A stretch of DNA of 64,000 nt from Rhodanobacter sp. MP7CTX1 (lineage in GTDB: Bacteria > Pseudomonadota > Gammaproteobacteria > Xanthomonadales > Rhodanobacteraceae), in NCBI RefSeq assembly GCF_014205795.1, contig NZ_JACHCN010000012.1, forward strand, positions 1 to 64,000, in the 5' to 3' direction. Both the position numbers and the translations under genes were made by a program. The notes beneath the pieces are model-generated. The model searched no databases. It was not told the DNA's origin and saw only the letters and a list, made by a program, of their open reading frames with translations. Every line of letters starts with the position of its first letter. Position 1 is the stretch's first letter. Of this stretch, positions 45,944 through 55,696 are shown one piece after another.

Positions 45944-46288
45944 TCAGGCCTTTTTGAGGAAACAGACCTTCAACACCAACCCCTTGATCTTGTCTGAGTT
46001 GCCTTCGATATGCTCGTCGTCGCCATCGACCAGACGGATGCCTTTGATGACGGTGCCCTGCTTCAGCGGAATCGACGAACCCTTCACCTTCAGGTCCTTG
46101 ATCACCACTACGGTGTCGCCGCCGTGCAGGACATTGCCGTTGACGTCCCTGACCACCAGACCAGCATGGGCGTCCTGCGCCGACGCCGACATGGGCCACT
46201 CGTGGCCACAATCGGCGCACACGTAGTTATCGCCATCCGGATAGGTATTTTCCATGGCGCACAGCGGGCAAGCGGGGATCTCGGACAC
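45944..46288 (-). CDS. phnA: PhnA/YjdM family zinc-ribbon protein
   Basis: 114 aa from a GTG start. A zinc ribbon (PACPLCAMENTYPDGDNYVC, then ADCGHEW: CxxC...CxxC) is followed by the YjdM C-terminal domain (VRDVNGNVLHGGDTVVVIKD, LKVKGSSIPLKQGTVIKGIR). Despite the name the family is not needed for phosphonate use; its role is unclear. Ends KVCFLKKA. Confidence 0.93.
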   Translation of the reverse strand: MSEIPACPLCAMENTYPDGDNYVCADCGHEWPMSASAQDAHAGLVVRDVNGNVLHGGDTVVVIKDLKVKGSSIPLKQGTVIKGIRLVDGDDEHIEGNSDKIKGLVLKVCFLKKA

Positions 46289-46425
46289 GGAACGGTTCTA
46301 CGGCAGCTGCTGGGCCGGCGAGTATATAGCTGCTCTTCTCGTTCTTCGCACACGCCCTTCACGCGCGAGCAGTCACCTTAGCGGCGTCGGCGTTGCTGAA
46401 GCACGCGTAACTCAGGGAATCGGTC

Positions 46426-46791
46426 ATGAAGGCAAGCCAGGTTCTCGCCACGGTCGGGGTAAGCGACTTTGACGCTTCCAGCGCGTGGTATGCGCGCCTG
46501 TTTGGCCGTGCGCCCGACCATTGCCCGAGTACTTCCTGCGCGGAATGGCAGATTGCCGACAGCGCGACGATCCAGGTCATGCCGAAGAACGCGTTTGTCG
46601 ATGACCGGAATCGCTCGGGCTGGGCATCGGTCGGCATCCTCGTCGAGCACCTCGACGACATCCTGGCAGATCTGCGCAAGCGGCAGATCGACGTGGCGCC
46701 GCCGCAGATGGTCACCCATTTCGTACGGGTGGCGCCGGTCACCGACCCGGACGGCAACCGCGTGACCTTCGTCGAAACAATCGCCGGTTAA
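46426..46791 (+). CDS. VOC-superfamily (glyoxalase-like) protein
   Basis: 121 aa single VOC module: VLATVGVSDFDASSAWYARL at the start and APVTDPDGNRVTFVETIAG at the end (the second metal-ligand Glu). Substrate unknown; fosfomycin/bleomycin-resistance and dioxygenase relatives share this fold. It stands 73 bases upstream of the DUF72 gene on the same strand. Confidence 0.9.
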   Translation: MKASQVLATVGVSDFDASSAWYARLFGRAPDHCPSTSCAEWQIADSATIQVMPKNAFVDDRNRSGWASVGILVEHLDDILADLRKRQIDVAPPQMVTHFVRVAPVTDPDGNRVTFVETIAG

Positions 46792-46864
46792 CCGGATCGG
46801 CGGGCTCGTGGGATCAACGCAGCCGCCTGCCGCCGCTCATCCAGCCGCGACGCCTCCGCTCTTC

Positions 46865-47629
46865 ATGGGTTCCCTCTACATAGGCACCGCCGGCTGGTCG
46901 ATACCCGCCGCTTGCGCGTGCCACTTTCCCACAGACGGCAGCCATCTGGAACGCTACGCGCAAGTGTTCAATGCGGTGGAAATCAATTCGTCCTTCTATC
47001 GTCCGCACTTGCCGGCGACGTATCGCAAATGGGCTGACGCGGTGCCGGCTGATTTTCGGTTTGCGGTAAAAGTGCCGCGCACGATCAGCCATCAGGCGAA
47101 ACTGAAAGCATGCCAGCCGTTGCTCGATGCGTTCCTCGCCCCGGTGGAAGAGCTTGGCAAAAAACTGGGTTGCCTCTTGCTGCAGCTTCCGCCCAGCCTC
47201 GCGTATGACCCCGATATCGCGCTGCCGTTTTTTGATTTGCTTCGGCAGATGTATCGTGGCCCAGTGGCCTGCGAGCCACGGCACGCGTCGTGGTTCAGCG
47301 GACCCGCGGGCCGTGCGTTGCGAGCGCAGCGCATTGCTCGTGTTGCGGCAGATCCAGCGCGCCATCCGCGTGCAGCGTTGCCGGCAGGCGACCGATCGAT
47401 GCAGTACCTGCGTCTGCATGGTTCGCCGCGGATGTATTACGACGCGTATCCGGACAACGTATTGGAGGGTATTTCCAGACGCCTCCTGCGGCCCGACTCA
47501 CGAACCGACGCGCGCTGGTGCATTTTCGATAACACGGCACTGGGTCAGGCAACCGCGAATGCGCTCGCTCTGGTCGAGCTCAGCCGGCCACGCAGGCATG
47601 GTCGCGGATCACGAGCGAGCCCGGGATGA
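46865..47629 (+). CDS. DUF72 family protein
   Basis: 254 aa. Typical DUF72 (YecE-like TIM barrel) blocks: LYIGTAGWSIPAACACHFPT, the VFNAVEINSSFYRPHLPATY strand, DFRFAVKVPRTISH, and GCLLLQLPPSLAYD; the C-terminus has MQYLRLHGSPRMYYDAY and WCIFDNTALGQATANAL. Function unknown, possibly nucleic-acid linked. Start ATG at 46865 chosen from the family boundary; the upstream start at 46808 adds 19 residues. Confidence 0.9.
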   Translation: MGSLYIGTAGWSIPAACACHFPTDGSHLERYAQVFNAVEINSSFYRPHLPATYRKWADAVPADFRFAVKVPRTISHQAKLKACQPLLDAFLAPVEELGKKLGCLLLQLPPSLAYDPDIALPFFDLLRQMYRGPVACEPRHASWFSGPAGRALRAQRIARVAADPARHPRAALPAGDRSMQYLRLHGSPRMYYDAYPDNVLEGISRRLLRPDSRTDARWCIFDNTALGQATANALALVELSRPRRHGRGSRASPG

Positions 47630-47805
47630 CGGCTCCCAAGACGGAGGCATCCAGCCCACCAAGCCCCATGCATGTAGTTGCAACATGGCCGCAAGTACCA
47701 GCCTTGCGGTAAAGTCCAAAACCAAGGCGCAAGCGAGCCAGTCACCTGGCGGCTCGGCTATCGACAGGGGCCATTCGGGGCAGCACCAAGCCATGATCTA
47801 CAGCG

Positions 47806-48588
47806 ATGGAGCACGCCTTGTCCGATGCTGACGCAGTACCACGCAGCGCCTTCGCCCTCGAGCATGCCAGCAAGCGCTATGGCAACGTGGTGGCGCTGGA
47901 CGACATCAACCTGGACTTTGCCACCGGCTCCACTACCGCGTTGATCGGCAGCAGTGGTTCGGGTAAATCCAGCGTACTGCGACTGCTGCTGGGGCTGGAG
48001 TGGCCCGACCACGGATGCGTCAAGGCCGACGGCCATGTGCTCGAGCGCTCCCGGCTGTTGGCACTGCGTCGGCGCGTGGGCTATGTGATCCAGGATGGCG
48101 GTCTGTTCCCGCATCTGACCGCACTGGGCAACCTGGCACTGTTGCCACGCCACCTTGGCTGGAGCGCCGAACGCATTCGCCAGCGCGCCGAAGAGCTTGC
48201 TGCGCTTACCCACTTGCCCGGGGATGTGCTGGAGCGCTACCCAGCCGAACTTTCCGGTGGCCAGCGCCAACGCGTTGCCTTGATGCGCGGCCTGATGCCG
48301 GATCCCGATGCGCTGCTGCTGGACGAACCGCTGGGCGCACTCGACCCGCTCGTACGCCATGAACTGCAGGACCAGCTCAAGCTGATCTTCGACCAGCTCG
48401 GAAAGACCGTGATCGTGGTGACCCATGACCTGGCAGAAGCCGCCTGGTTCGCCAAACGCCTCGTGCTGATGCGCAAAGGCAAGGTAGTGCAGGACGGCCG
48501 GCTTGAAGACCTGCGGAAGCGCCCGGCTGATCCGTTTGTGACCCGTTTCGTCGAGGCACAGCGCCACTTGCCGGAGGCATCGCCATGA
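47806..48588 (+). CDS. ABC transporter ATPase, osmoprotectant (glycine betaine) type
   Basis: 260 aa. Walker A is LIGSSGSGKSSVLRLLLGL, signature LSGGQRQRVALMRGL, Walker B DALLLDEPLGALDP, and the switch His in IVVTHDLAEAAWFAKRL. It resembles OpuCA/ProV without the C-terminal CBS domains. Its stop overlaps the permease start by 4 bases (ATGA), so the two are coupled. Confidence 0.93.
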   Translation: MEHALSDADAVPRSAFALEHASKRYGNVVALDDINLDFATGSTTALIGSSGSGKSSVLRLLLGLEWPDHGCVKADGHVLERSRLLALRRRVGYVIQDGGLFPHLTALGNLALLPRHLGWSAERIRQRAEELAALTHLPGDVLERYPAELSGGQRQRVALMRGLMPDPDALLLDEPLGALDPLVRHELQDQLKLIFDQLGKTVIVVTHDLAEAAWFAKRLVLMRKGKVVQDGRLEDLRKRPADPFVTRFVEAQRHLPEASP

Positions 48589-50075
48589 CCGCGGCATGGC
48601 GCACGCTGGGCGCCCTGTGTCTGTTCCTGCTGTTGCCCATAGGGGTGTCGGCCGAGCCCGTACGGATCGGCTCCAAGCAGTTCACCGAATCCGTCATCCT
48701 GGGCGAACTGGCACGTGAAACCGCTCGCGAAGCGGGCATCCAGGCCGTGCATCAACGTGAGCTTGGCGGCACCAGCATCCTGTGGACGGCGCTGCTGCAC
48801 GGCGATATAGACGTCTATGCCGAATATACCGGCACCCTCACCCACGAACTTCTCAAGAACGTTTCGCCCGATGCCGACATCCCCACGCTGCGCGCCCGGC
48901 TGCAGCCGCTCGGCATCGGCATCACCGATTCGCTCGGCTTCAACAACACCTACGCGATCGGCATGCGGGAGGATCGTGCGGCGAGTCTTGGCGTGCACAG
49001 CATTTCCGATCTGCTCGCACACACCGACCTGCGTTTCGGTTTTTCCAACGAGTTCATGGATCGCGAAGATGGCTGGCCTGGCCTGCGCGATCGTTATGGC
49101 CTGACACAGACGCAGGTGCGCGGGCTGGATCACACCCTGGCGTATCGCGCGGTGGCGAGCGGCGCGGTGGACGCCATCGATCTGTACAGCACCGATGCGG
49201 AGATTCCCTACTACCACCTGCGCACACTGGACGACGACCGGCATTATTTTCCGCGCTACGAAGCGGTATACCTGTATCGCCTGCCGCTGGAGCAAAGCGC
49301 GCCAGCCTTCGTCGGCGCACTGCGGAAACTCGCAGGACGCATCGACCAAAGCGCGATGCAGCAGATGAACGCAAAGGTGAAGCTGCAGGGCGAGAACGAG
49401 AACATGGTGGTCGCCAATTTTCTCGGCATCCGGGCGCAGCGTGACGACTCCGGCTTCTGGTCGCGGCTGCTTCAACGCAGCATCGAGCACATCAAATTGG
49501 TGGCTCTCTCACTCGGGCTGGCGGTGCTGTTGGCGATCCCGCTGGGGATCCTGGCCGCACATCTGAAGCGACTCGGCCAACTGGTGATCGGCCTCACCGG
49601 CATCCTGCAGACCGTACCTTCGCTGGCGATGTTCGTCTTCATGATTCCGCTGTTCGGCATCGGCACGTGGCCGGCGGTAGCTGCGCTGTTTCTCTATAGC
49701 CTGCTGCCGATTGTGCGCAACACGCACGCAGGTCTGGTCGGTATTGCACCGGAGCTGCTCGAGTCGGCCGCCGCACAGGGGCTGCCGCGCAGCGTACGTC
49801 TATATCGGGTGGAACTGCCGCTGGCCACGCGTTCGATCCTGGCCGGCATCAAGACCGCCGCCGTAATCAATGTCGGCACGGCCACGCTGGCCGCCTTGAT
49901 CGGTGCTGGCGGCTATGGCCAGCCGATTCTCACCGGTATCCGCCTGGACGATATCGGCCTTATCCTGGAAGGCGCCGTACCCGCCGCCGTGCTGGCGCTG
50001 CTGGTGCAAGGCCTGTTCGAGGGGATCGAGCGATGGCTGACGCCGCGCGGGTTGCGGATTGAGGCGCGACAGTGA
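48585..50075 (+). CDS. Fused substrate-binding and permease protein, osmoprotectant ABC importer
   Basis: 496 aa. Signal peptide, then an OpuAC/EgtU-type binding domain (about 24-285; IGSKQFTESVILGELARETA, GDIDVYAEYTGTL, and LGFNNTYAIGM), then a permease domain with about six helices (about 300-485; EAA loop region ESAAAQGLPRSVRLYRVELP and LIGAGGYGQPILTGI). In the characterised EgtU fusion the permease comes first, so the order here is reversed. Substrate could be a betaine, carnitine or ergothioneine-like amine. Confidence 0.92.
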   Translation: MTAAWRTLGALCLFLLLPIGVSAEPVRIGSKQFTESVILGELARETAREAGIQAVHQRELGGTSILWTALLHGDIDVYAEYTGTLTHELLKNVSPDADIPTLRARLQPLGIGITDSLGFNNTYAIGMREDRAASLGVHSISDLLAHTDLRFGFSNEFMDREDGWPGLRDRYGLTQTQVRGLDHTLAYRAVASGAVDAIDLYSTDAEIPYYHLRTLDDDRHYFPRYEAVYLYRLPLEQSAPAFVGALRKLAGRIDQSAMQQMNAKVKLQGENENMVVANFLGIRAQRDDSGFWSRLLQRSIEHIKLVALSLGLAVLLAIPLGILAAHLKRLGQLVIGLTGILQTVPSLAMFVFMIPLFGIGTWPAVAALFLYSLLPIVRNTHAGLVGIAPELLESAAAQGLPRSVRLYRVELPLATRSILAGIKTAAVINVGTATLAALIGAGGYGQPILTGIRLDDIGLILEGAVPAAVLALLVQGLFEGIERWLTPRGLRIEARQ

Positions 50076-50109
50076 GTGCGAGTGCGAAATCATCCTGAGC
50101 CAACTCTTA

Positions 50110-51171
50110 CTATCCCTGTATGTTCGCTACTCGAGGTATTGAGGGCTCGCCGTCGACCGCAACGGCGCACTCCTTCCGCGCGAATCTAGAGAACCGCCGC
50201 CGATAGTCGGAAGGCGTCAGTCCCATAATCTTGTGAAATACACGACGGAATCTCCCTGCGTCGCCGTATCCAATGCTTGAAGCAATGTCGTCTATGCTTC
50301 TTTGCGAAAATTCCAGCATTTCTTTTGCTCTGTTGATCCGCAACCTTTGCTGGTACTCGCTTGGCTTAATGCCTGTCGCCTTGGTGAAGCGACGCAGCAA
50401 AGTCCTCGGCTCGAGGCAAGCGTAATTGGCAATGTCCGCAACGGATATAGGACACTCGCGTTGTGTCCAGAGCCAATGCTGAACTTTCAAGATCACTGCA
50501 TCACCATGTTGTGTTTTGGGGTTGAAGTCGCTGTAGTACCTCTGCTCGCGCCCCGGAGGATCCACAAGCATGTAGCGTGCGGTTTCAAGCATGATGGTGG
50601 GACCAAGAAATCGCTCTGTCAGTCGGAGTCCAAGATCCGCCCAGGCCAACACGCCGCCAGCAGTGACCACGTCACCGTAGTCGATCACCATGTGATCGCT
50701 TTCCATGAGCACCTCTGGAAAGCGGGCGGTAAATTGATCGCTGAGAGCCCAGTGCGTTGTGGCCTGGCGCCCCGCCAGCAGCCCCGTCTCTGCGAGCAGG
50801 AAGACGCCGCCACACACCGCTGCGATCGCGACGCCATCTGCATGTCGCTGGCGTAGCCAAGGGATAAGAGGGCTCGCCTTCAGGCTCTGCTGGGTCGCGC
50901 GAAGATTGCCCGGAATGATCAGGACTTTCGGTGCATGTGGTCGGCCAGGAAAACTATCGCTGGCGCTAGTGACATCGCCTTCACCGTCGTCCCACCGCCA
51001 ATGGACGATACGGACCGGAGGCGGCCCATCCCCTTTTTGCCGCTTCGCGGCCATTTCGCCCGCGTAAGTGAACAGATCAGTCAGGCCGTGGATACCCGCC
51101 AGTGAAGTACCTGCATCACAGACCAGTCCCACCTCGATGCCTGGCATAGAGTGGAGCGCCGTTTTGGCCAT
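50110..51171 (-). CDS. GlxA-type AraC family regulator with DJ-1/PfpI domain
   Basis: 353 aa. N-terminal DJ-1/PfpI-like domain (about 5-190; AVCGGVFLLAETGLLAGRQA around the nucleophile elbow) and a C-terminal AraC HTH (about 235-330; ISVADIANYACLEPRTLLRR, then SIDDIASSIGYGDAGRFRRV). Divergent from the alpha/beta hydrolase gene, which it may control. ATG at 51171 chosen over a TTG at 51213. Confidence 0.9.
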   Translation of the reverse strand: MAKTALHSMPGIEVGLVCDAGTSLAGIHGLTDLFTYAGEMAAKRQKGDGPPPVRIVHWRWDDGEGDVTSASDSFPGRPHAPKVLIIPGNLRATQQSLKASPLIPWLRQRHADGVAIAAVCGGVFLLAETGLLAGRQATTHWALSDQFTARFPEVLMESDHMVIDYGDVVTAGGVLAWADLGLRLTERFLGPTIMLETARYMLVDPPGREQRYYSDFNPKTQHGDAVILKVQHWLWTQRECPISVADIANYACLEPRTLLRRFTKATGIKPSEYQQRLRINRAKEMLEFSQRSIDDIASSIGYGDAGRFRRVFHKIMGLTPSDYRRRFSRFARKECAVAVDGEPSIPRVANIQG

Positions 51172-51491
51172 GGCTTTTGTCCGATTTGCCCATTGTCGCG
51201 TCGCCTTTGCCAAGAATACGCTGTGAAAGAGGGTTTGGAGCTGCGTACTTCGCCGATCGGATGGGCGTGCCCGACTGCGGCCGCCCCACCTGCTTGACCG
51301 ACGGTCACCCGAGGATCCTGCGACCCCGTACCGGTGTTTGGCTACTTGGGCGTCTTAGCGCTCCACGACGTCCTCGCAGTGAACCCCTCGCTCAAACCTG
51401 GTGCGCCGAAGGTCGGTCGTTCGCACGGGAGACACCACCCCAGCTGACACTCCTCAGCGTTGTATCCATCTCACTTAAGAAGGGCAATGAC
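51172..51491. other. Divergent intergenic region of GlxA-type regulator and hydrolase
   Basis: No gene is supported, although a frame is open through it into the hydrolase. Promoters and any AraC-type binding site for the divergent genes should lie here; I could not identify repeated half-sites. Confidence 0.5.
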
Positions 51492-52352
51492 ATGACTAAG
51501 CAGTTCGGTGACACGAAGGGTGCCGATAATTCATTTGTCACGGTCAGCGATGGCACACAGATCTTTTTCAAGGACTGGGGGACGGGTCAGCCGCTATTTT
51601 TCCACCATGGCTGGCCATTGAGCGCAGACGATTGGGATACCCAGATGATGTTTTTCCTGGGGCAAGGGTATCGGGTCATCGCGCACGATCGTCGCGGTCA
51701 CGGGCGTTCGACGCAGACCGACAAAGGCCACGATATGGACACCTATGTGGCCGACGTCGCCGCTGTCGTCGCGGCGCTGGATCTCAAGGACGCGATTCAC
51801 ATTGGCCACTCCACCGGCGGCGGTGAGGTGACCCGCTATGTCGCGCGCCACGGCAAAGGGCGGGTAGCGAAGGCGGTACTGATCAGTGCGATCCCTCCGC
51901 TTTTCATGAAGACGGATAAGAACCCCGATGGCGTCCCGAAGGAAGTCGTCGACAGTATTCGAGATGGGACCGCGAACCATCGCTCACAGTTTTACCAGGA
52001 CATCACTATTCCCTTCTACGGATTCAATCGCCCGGGAGCGGTGGTTTCCGAAGGGATCAGGCAGAACTGGTGGCGCCAAGGCATGATGGGCAGCATTTTG
52101 GCCCAGTACGAATGCGTCAGAGTGCTCTCCGAAACCGAGTTCTATGAAGATCTCAAGTTGATCGATGTCCCCGTCCTGGTAATGCACGGCGAGGACGACC
52201 AGATCTGTCCCTTTCTAACCACCGGAGCCAGGTCGGTGAAGCTCCTGAAGCACGGGACACTAAAGTCATATCCTGGATTGCCACATGGCATGCCCACAAC
52301 GCATGCAGAGCTCATAAACGCGGATCTATTGGCATTCATCAAGGCGAGCTAG
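51492..52352 (+). CDS. Alpha/beta hydrolase (non-heme chloroperoxidase-like)
   Basis: 286 aa. Nucleophile elbow GHSTGGGEVTRYVA, oxyanion strand FFHHGWPLSADDWD, Asp in VLVMHGEDDQICP and His in YPGLPHGMPTTHAE. Closest in pattern to cofactor-free haloperoxidases/esterases. AAGAAGGG precedes the ATG at 51492. No signal peptide. Confidence 0.92.
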   Translation: MTKQFGDTKGADNSFVTVSDGTQIFFKDWGTGQPLFFHHGWPLSADDWDTQMMFFLGQGYRVIAHDRRGHGRSTQTDKGHDMDTYVADVAAVVAALDLKDAIHIGHSTGGGEVTRYVARHGKGRVAKAVLISAIPPLFMKTDKNPDGVPKEVVDSIRDGTANHRSQFYQDITIPFYGFNRPGAVVSEGIRQNWWRQGMMGSILAQYECVRVLSETEFYEDLKLIDVPVLVMHGEDDQICPFLTTGARSVKLLKHGTLKSYPGLPHGMPTTHAELINADLLAFIKAS

Positions 52353-52436
52353 TTCTACGCGACGGCTTAAACTGCCCTGCTGTTGGATGGCTGGAGGCGG
52401 GTCGAACGTTCTGTTCAACCCGCCTGCCCACGATGC

Positions 52437-53045
52437 TTACCTGCCAAGATCCTGCAGGAAGCGGTTGGTGTACTGCAATGCCGTACTTCCGCTGACCGAA
52501 TTGCAGGTCGCCGATGCGTAGGTGACGTTGCCCGAACATGGCGTGTCGCGATCGAGCGACCAGAAGTGCACACCAGCCAGACCATTGGCCACCGCGTAGT
52601 TGGTTACGGTATCCACATCGGTCGTGGAGAAAACCTCGCTGGTGACGTCGTTCATGCCGATCATCGGAGTCAGTTCAATCTGGCTGGCCGCAACGCCGTA
52701 GGTGTGGCTCCAGGTTCAGCGCCGCCTGGATGGCCGACTGCCCCATATTGCACTTGCCGCCCGACACGACGCAGACACTCGTGCTGGCCGAGCCAAAGTG
52801 CATCGCCATGAGGTTGATGGTGTAGTTGGTCAGATGCGCGCTCTGGATTGCCTTGACCACCATGTCGCCCAGCCCGTTGAGCCCGCCGTAGCTGCCGTCC
52901 GACGCACCCAGCGTCGCCAGCGTGAACGAGCAGCGCAAGTTCGGATACAGGGTGTGGGCGTAGGCGGCATAGGTCACGAGGTTGTTGATTTGCGCTTGCG
53001 TCTGACCACCCTCGATGTCGAAATCCACACCGACCATATAGCGCC
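52437..53045 (-). pseudogene. GH18 chitinase remnant, truncated and frameshifted
   Basis: The 5' part retains YMVGVDFDIEGGQTQAQINN, the DxxDxE-like catalytic strand of GH18, and TINLMAMHFGSAS. The downstream part in another frame retains GLAGVHFWSLDRDTPC. The frames join if one C is removed in GAGCCACACC near 52713 (giving LEHTYGVAASQIEL). The N-terminal half of the barrel is missing, so it is a broken gene and not only a sequencing error. The intact lipoprotein chitinase at 3250 is a different subtype. Confidence 0.85.
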
Positions 53046-53207
53046 TGTCCACCTTGGCTATTGGCAAGACATGAAACTGACAACGTTGTCTACGGTGGTC
53101 GTCATTGGCGACGGCAACCAACGGCTACACACACAGCTGCTCGCCGAAGTATGGTCCGGGATCGTTGTGCGAGTGTGCACGAGGACCCATGGGTCCACAC
53201 AGACGTG

Positions 53208-53888
53208 TCAGTCGTCGGCAGGCAGGTCGAAGTCGGTAGGCAAATCGAACTCGACAGGCCAGTCGAATGCCACCGGCTCCGGACGGTCGCTGGCCAGCGG
53301 CCAGCGACCTATCACCTCATGCCTTGACTGCCCGAAGAAGCTGCGTATCAACACGAATTCGTGCGCGTCCCAGCGAATGGGGGGCATTGACTCCGCGACC
53401 GTATCGATCGCATTGCCACGTAGCAGCGTGACGTGTGGCAGGTAGTTCGAAACGCCCAGCACTTGCAGCCCGAAGCGGCGTTGAGCTTCAGCAATCGCGA
53501 CGCGCAGCTTCATCGCCCAGCCGCTGGAGGTGTTGTCCGCGCACAACACGAAAGGAAAGTTGCCGTCCTTGGCGGCACTGAGGCGCACGGCCGCATCCAG
53601 TGACACCTCGAAGCCCTTGGCGCTTACACTCTCGGCCGCGGCAACCAGCGCACTTTCCACTGGCTGCTGCAATCCTTCAGGCCTGCCCATGTCGACCAGC
53701 GTCAGATGGAACTCATCGGCGTCGACCGGCGAACCGATCAGCCGGTGCGACTTGCGAAAGCGCTCGCAAACCCGAGCTATCTCGACCGTGGCCTTGTCGT
53801 CGGGCTTCAGGGCGAAAAAGAAATGGGTGCCCGCGGCAGGCTTGTGACCATGTAACGAGCTCGAATTGGTGCGCGACTCCAAGGCCAT
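53208..53888 (-). CDS. 2H phosphoesterase (ThpR-like)
   Basis: 226 aa with two motifs: FHLTLVDMGRPEG (near 61) and PHVTLLRGNAID, in the order and spacing of 2H enzymes; FFFALKPDDKATVEIARVCE opens the domain. A diverged paralogue of thpR (29738-30349), with an Asp/Pro-rich C-terminal tail (DLPTDFDLPADD). Start ATG at 53888, preceded by GAGGAAG. Confidence 0.88.
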   Translation of the reverse strand: MALESRTNSSSLHGHKPAAGTHFFFALKPDDKATVEIARVCERFRKSHRLIGSPVDADEFHLTLVDMGRPEGLQQPVESALVAAAESVSAKGFEVSLDAAVRLSAAKDGNFPFVLCADNTSSGWAMKLRVAIAEAQRRFGLQVLGVSNYLPHVTLLRGNAIDTVAESMPPIRWDAHEFVLIRSFFGQSRHEVIGRWPLASDRPEPVAFDWPVEFDLPTDFDLPADD

Positions 53889-54178
53889 CTCTTCCTCGAG
53901 CGGTTGCGTGTGACAGCAATATTTCCCCGGCCCCATCGTACAGTGCGTGACCGGTCTGTCCCAGATGCGTTGTGATCGTTGGCTGTCGACCGCCTGCCCA
54001 ACAAGTTCTTGCGATCACGGGAGGGCGCTCGAACTTCTGCGCAGCAGATCCGGTGCCCCCGAGTTGCCTTGGTCGGGTGCGCCGGCGCCGGCATCGCGAC
54101 CTGGAAGTGTGGCAATAAGGAAGAGCCTGGATTGCCCAGCCCCCCTATACATACAAGCAATGCAAGCTTGACCGGTCT

Positions 54179-54760
54179 CTAGATCGCGCGACCAAAGGTA
54201 AACGCTCGGACAACCTGCATGACTCCCGCGAAAATCAGGAACGATCCACCCCATATCGTCAGCGCCATCATCGAGCCGAGCGGGACGCACAGCACGACCA
54301 GGCCAGAGAAAATGTAGATCACGCCAAAGACGACGCCAGGCCAGCGGGAGGAACTGTCGGCCGACTCGGTAATCGCCGCAATACCTTCAACGATCCAGAC
54401 CATACCGATGAGTGCCCCGAGGAATGCAATCGAGAGTTCCTGGTTCTTGAACGAAACGATGCCGAGCGCGAGAACAAAGAGGCCGAGCGCGATATTGAGT
54501 ATTCGCCGGCCCGCGCCGATCCCATCGGCAAAGATACCGACGAAGAGACGGATAAGGCCGATCGCGAGGAAGTAGATCCCGAACAGAATTGAGACAACGC
54601 CAAGCGCTGCGATCGGCCAGGCAATCACCAGAATTCCCAGCACCAGCGAGAGTAGACCACCCAACCCAAGCCATACACGGATACCGGAGATTGCTGCTTT
54701 TTTCACGTTGTAGGGATTACTGCACGAAGTACCAGAAAAACCATGGTTGGGGGTCGACAT
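54179..54760 (-). CDS. HdeD family acid-resistance membrane protein
   Basis: 193 aa with six membrane helices in three hairpins (VWLGLGGLLSLVLGILVIAW, LFGIYFLAIGLIRLFVGIF, ILNIALGLFVLALGIVSF, FLGALIGMVWIVEGIAAIT, GVIYIFSGLVVLCVPLG, TIWGGSFLIFAGVMQVVRAF). DUF308/HdeD family; in E. coli it aids acid survival at high density. AAGGAG precedes the ATG at 54760. Confidence 0.92.
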   Translation of the reverse strand: MSTPNHGFSGTSCSNPYNVKKAAISGIRVWLGLGGLLSLVLGILVIAWPIAALGVVSILFGIYFLAIGLIRLFVGIFADGIGAGRRILNIALGLFVLALGIVSFKNQELSIAFLGALIGMVWIVEGIAAITESADSSSRWPGVVFGVIYIFSGLVVLCVPLGSMMALTIWGGSFLIFAGVMQVVRAFTFGRAI

Positions 54761-55148
54761 ATCTAGCTCCTTGTCATTGTCATTGATCCATCTTGAACGA
54801 CCCGCAGGTCTAAACAAGCAAATGGTCAGCGCAGTGTTTTTAGCTCTCCGAGGTTAGGGAAATTACAAATGAAGCATGCTTGGACTCGCGGCTGTTGCTG
54901 CGGGTCGAGCGTAGCCAAACGCAGCGCAAACGATCTATGAGATTTGTCTTAAACTCAGTTCGCAATAAGCGATCGAGCTCTCCTGCAAAACGCAGAGGTA
55001 GCAAAAAGTCTCGATGCGCGCGATCGACGTCCCGAGCCATCCGGAGATTGGGCTCGACGCGACCAGGGGGCATCATTGAAGACGCCAGAGACCCCGGTAT
55101 CGCGGCCAACCAGATGAACGACGCTAACCCTTTGCCCCGCAAGCAAGG
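54761..55148. other. Intergenic, nothing recognised
   Basis: No gene, repeat or terminator could be supported. Short open frames here show no recognisable composition or ribosome sites. Confidence 0.5.
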
Positions 55149-55625
55149 TTAGTCGGTAGGGTCGGTGCAGGCAGCGTAGCGCTTGCCTTCGACGCGCACG
55201 ACCTCGCCATGGCCCTGCAATTCGATGCTGGCGGTGTAGTGCTCGGCCGAATCGAAGTCCACGCGGCCGTGGCCACTCAGCGATGGGTGCGCAGAACAGC
55301 TCTCCGACCAGGCAAGCGCCGTGCTGCTGCGATGCTGGTTGCTGCGCTGGCAGTGCGCTTCAGGAACAGACAGGTCGGCGAACGCGAGCCAGGGATCGGC
55401 ACCTTCATGTACACAATGCCAGCGGATGGATGGCTGGCCTGGCTGACCGTGACTGACCGTGATCACAACGGTTTTCCACAAACCGGGCATCGCCTGAAAA
55501 TCACCGGGATCAGCATGCGCGGTCGAGCCGCCCAAGCCGACGGCGATGAACAGCGCGAAGGCGATACTGCGACGAAATAAGGGGCCGCAGCATAGTCGCC
55601 GGGCATTCTGGATGGGCTTGTTCAT
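55149..55625 (-). CDS. Exported DUF3617-like protein
   Basis: 158 aa. Signal peptide ends near GGSTAHA; the mature part begins FQAMPGLWKTVVITVSHG, the opening (GLWKT/WE) of DUF3617, and has four Cys (WHCVHEGADPW, AHCQRSNQ, ESCSAHPSLSG, AACTDPTD) probably in two disulfides. The family has no known function. It lies just downstream of the phosphoesterase gene's far end in coordinates, with its own start. Confidence 0.82.
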   Translation of the reverse strand: MNKPIQNARRLCCGPLFRRSIAFALFIAVGLGGSTAHADPGDFQAMPGLWKTVVITVSHGQPGQPSIRWHCVHEGADPWLAFADLSVPEAHCQRSNQHRSSTALAWSESCSAHPSLSGHGRVDFDSAEHYTASIELQGHGEVVRVEGKRYAACTDPTD

Positions 55626-55696
55626 GACTGGAACACTCCTGGCGATTCGAGATCGAAACCGGTGTCAGCGCGATGCGTAAGGCGCAGACACACGAA

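Noticed and set aside
52437-53121. Two separate short genes at this locus
   Set aside because: The two frames are consecutive parts of one GH18 domain joined by a one-base shift.
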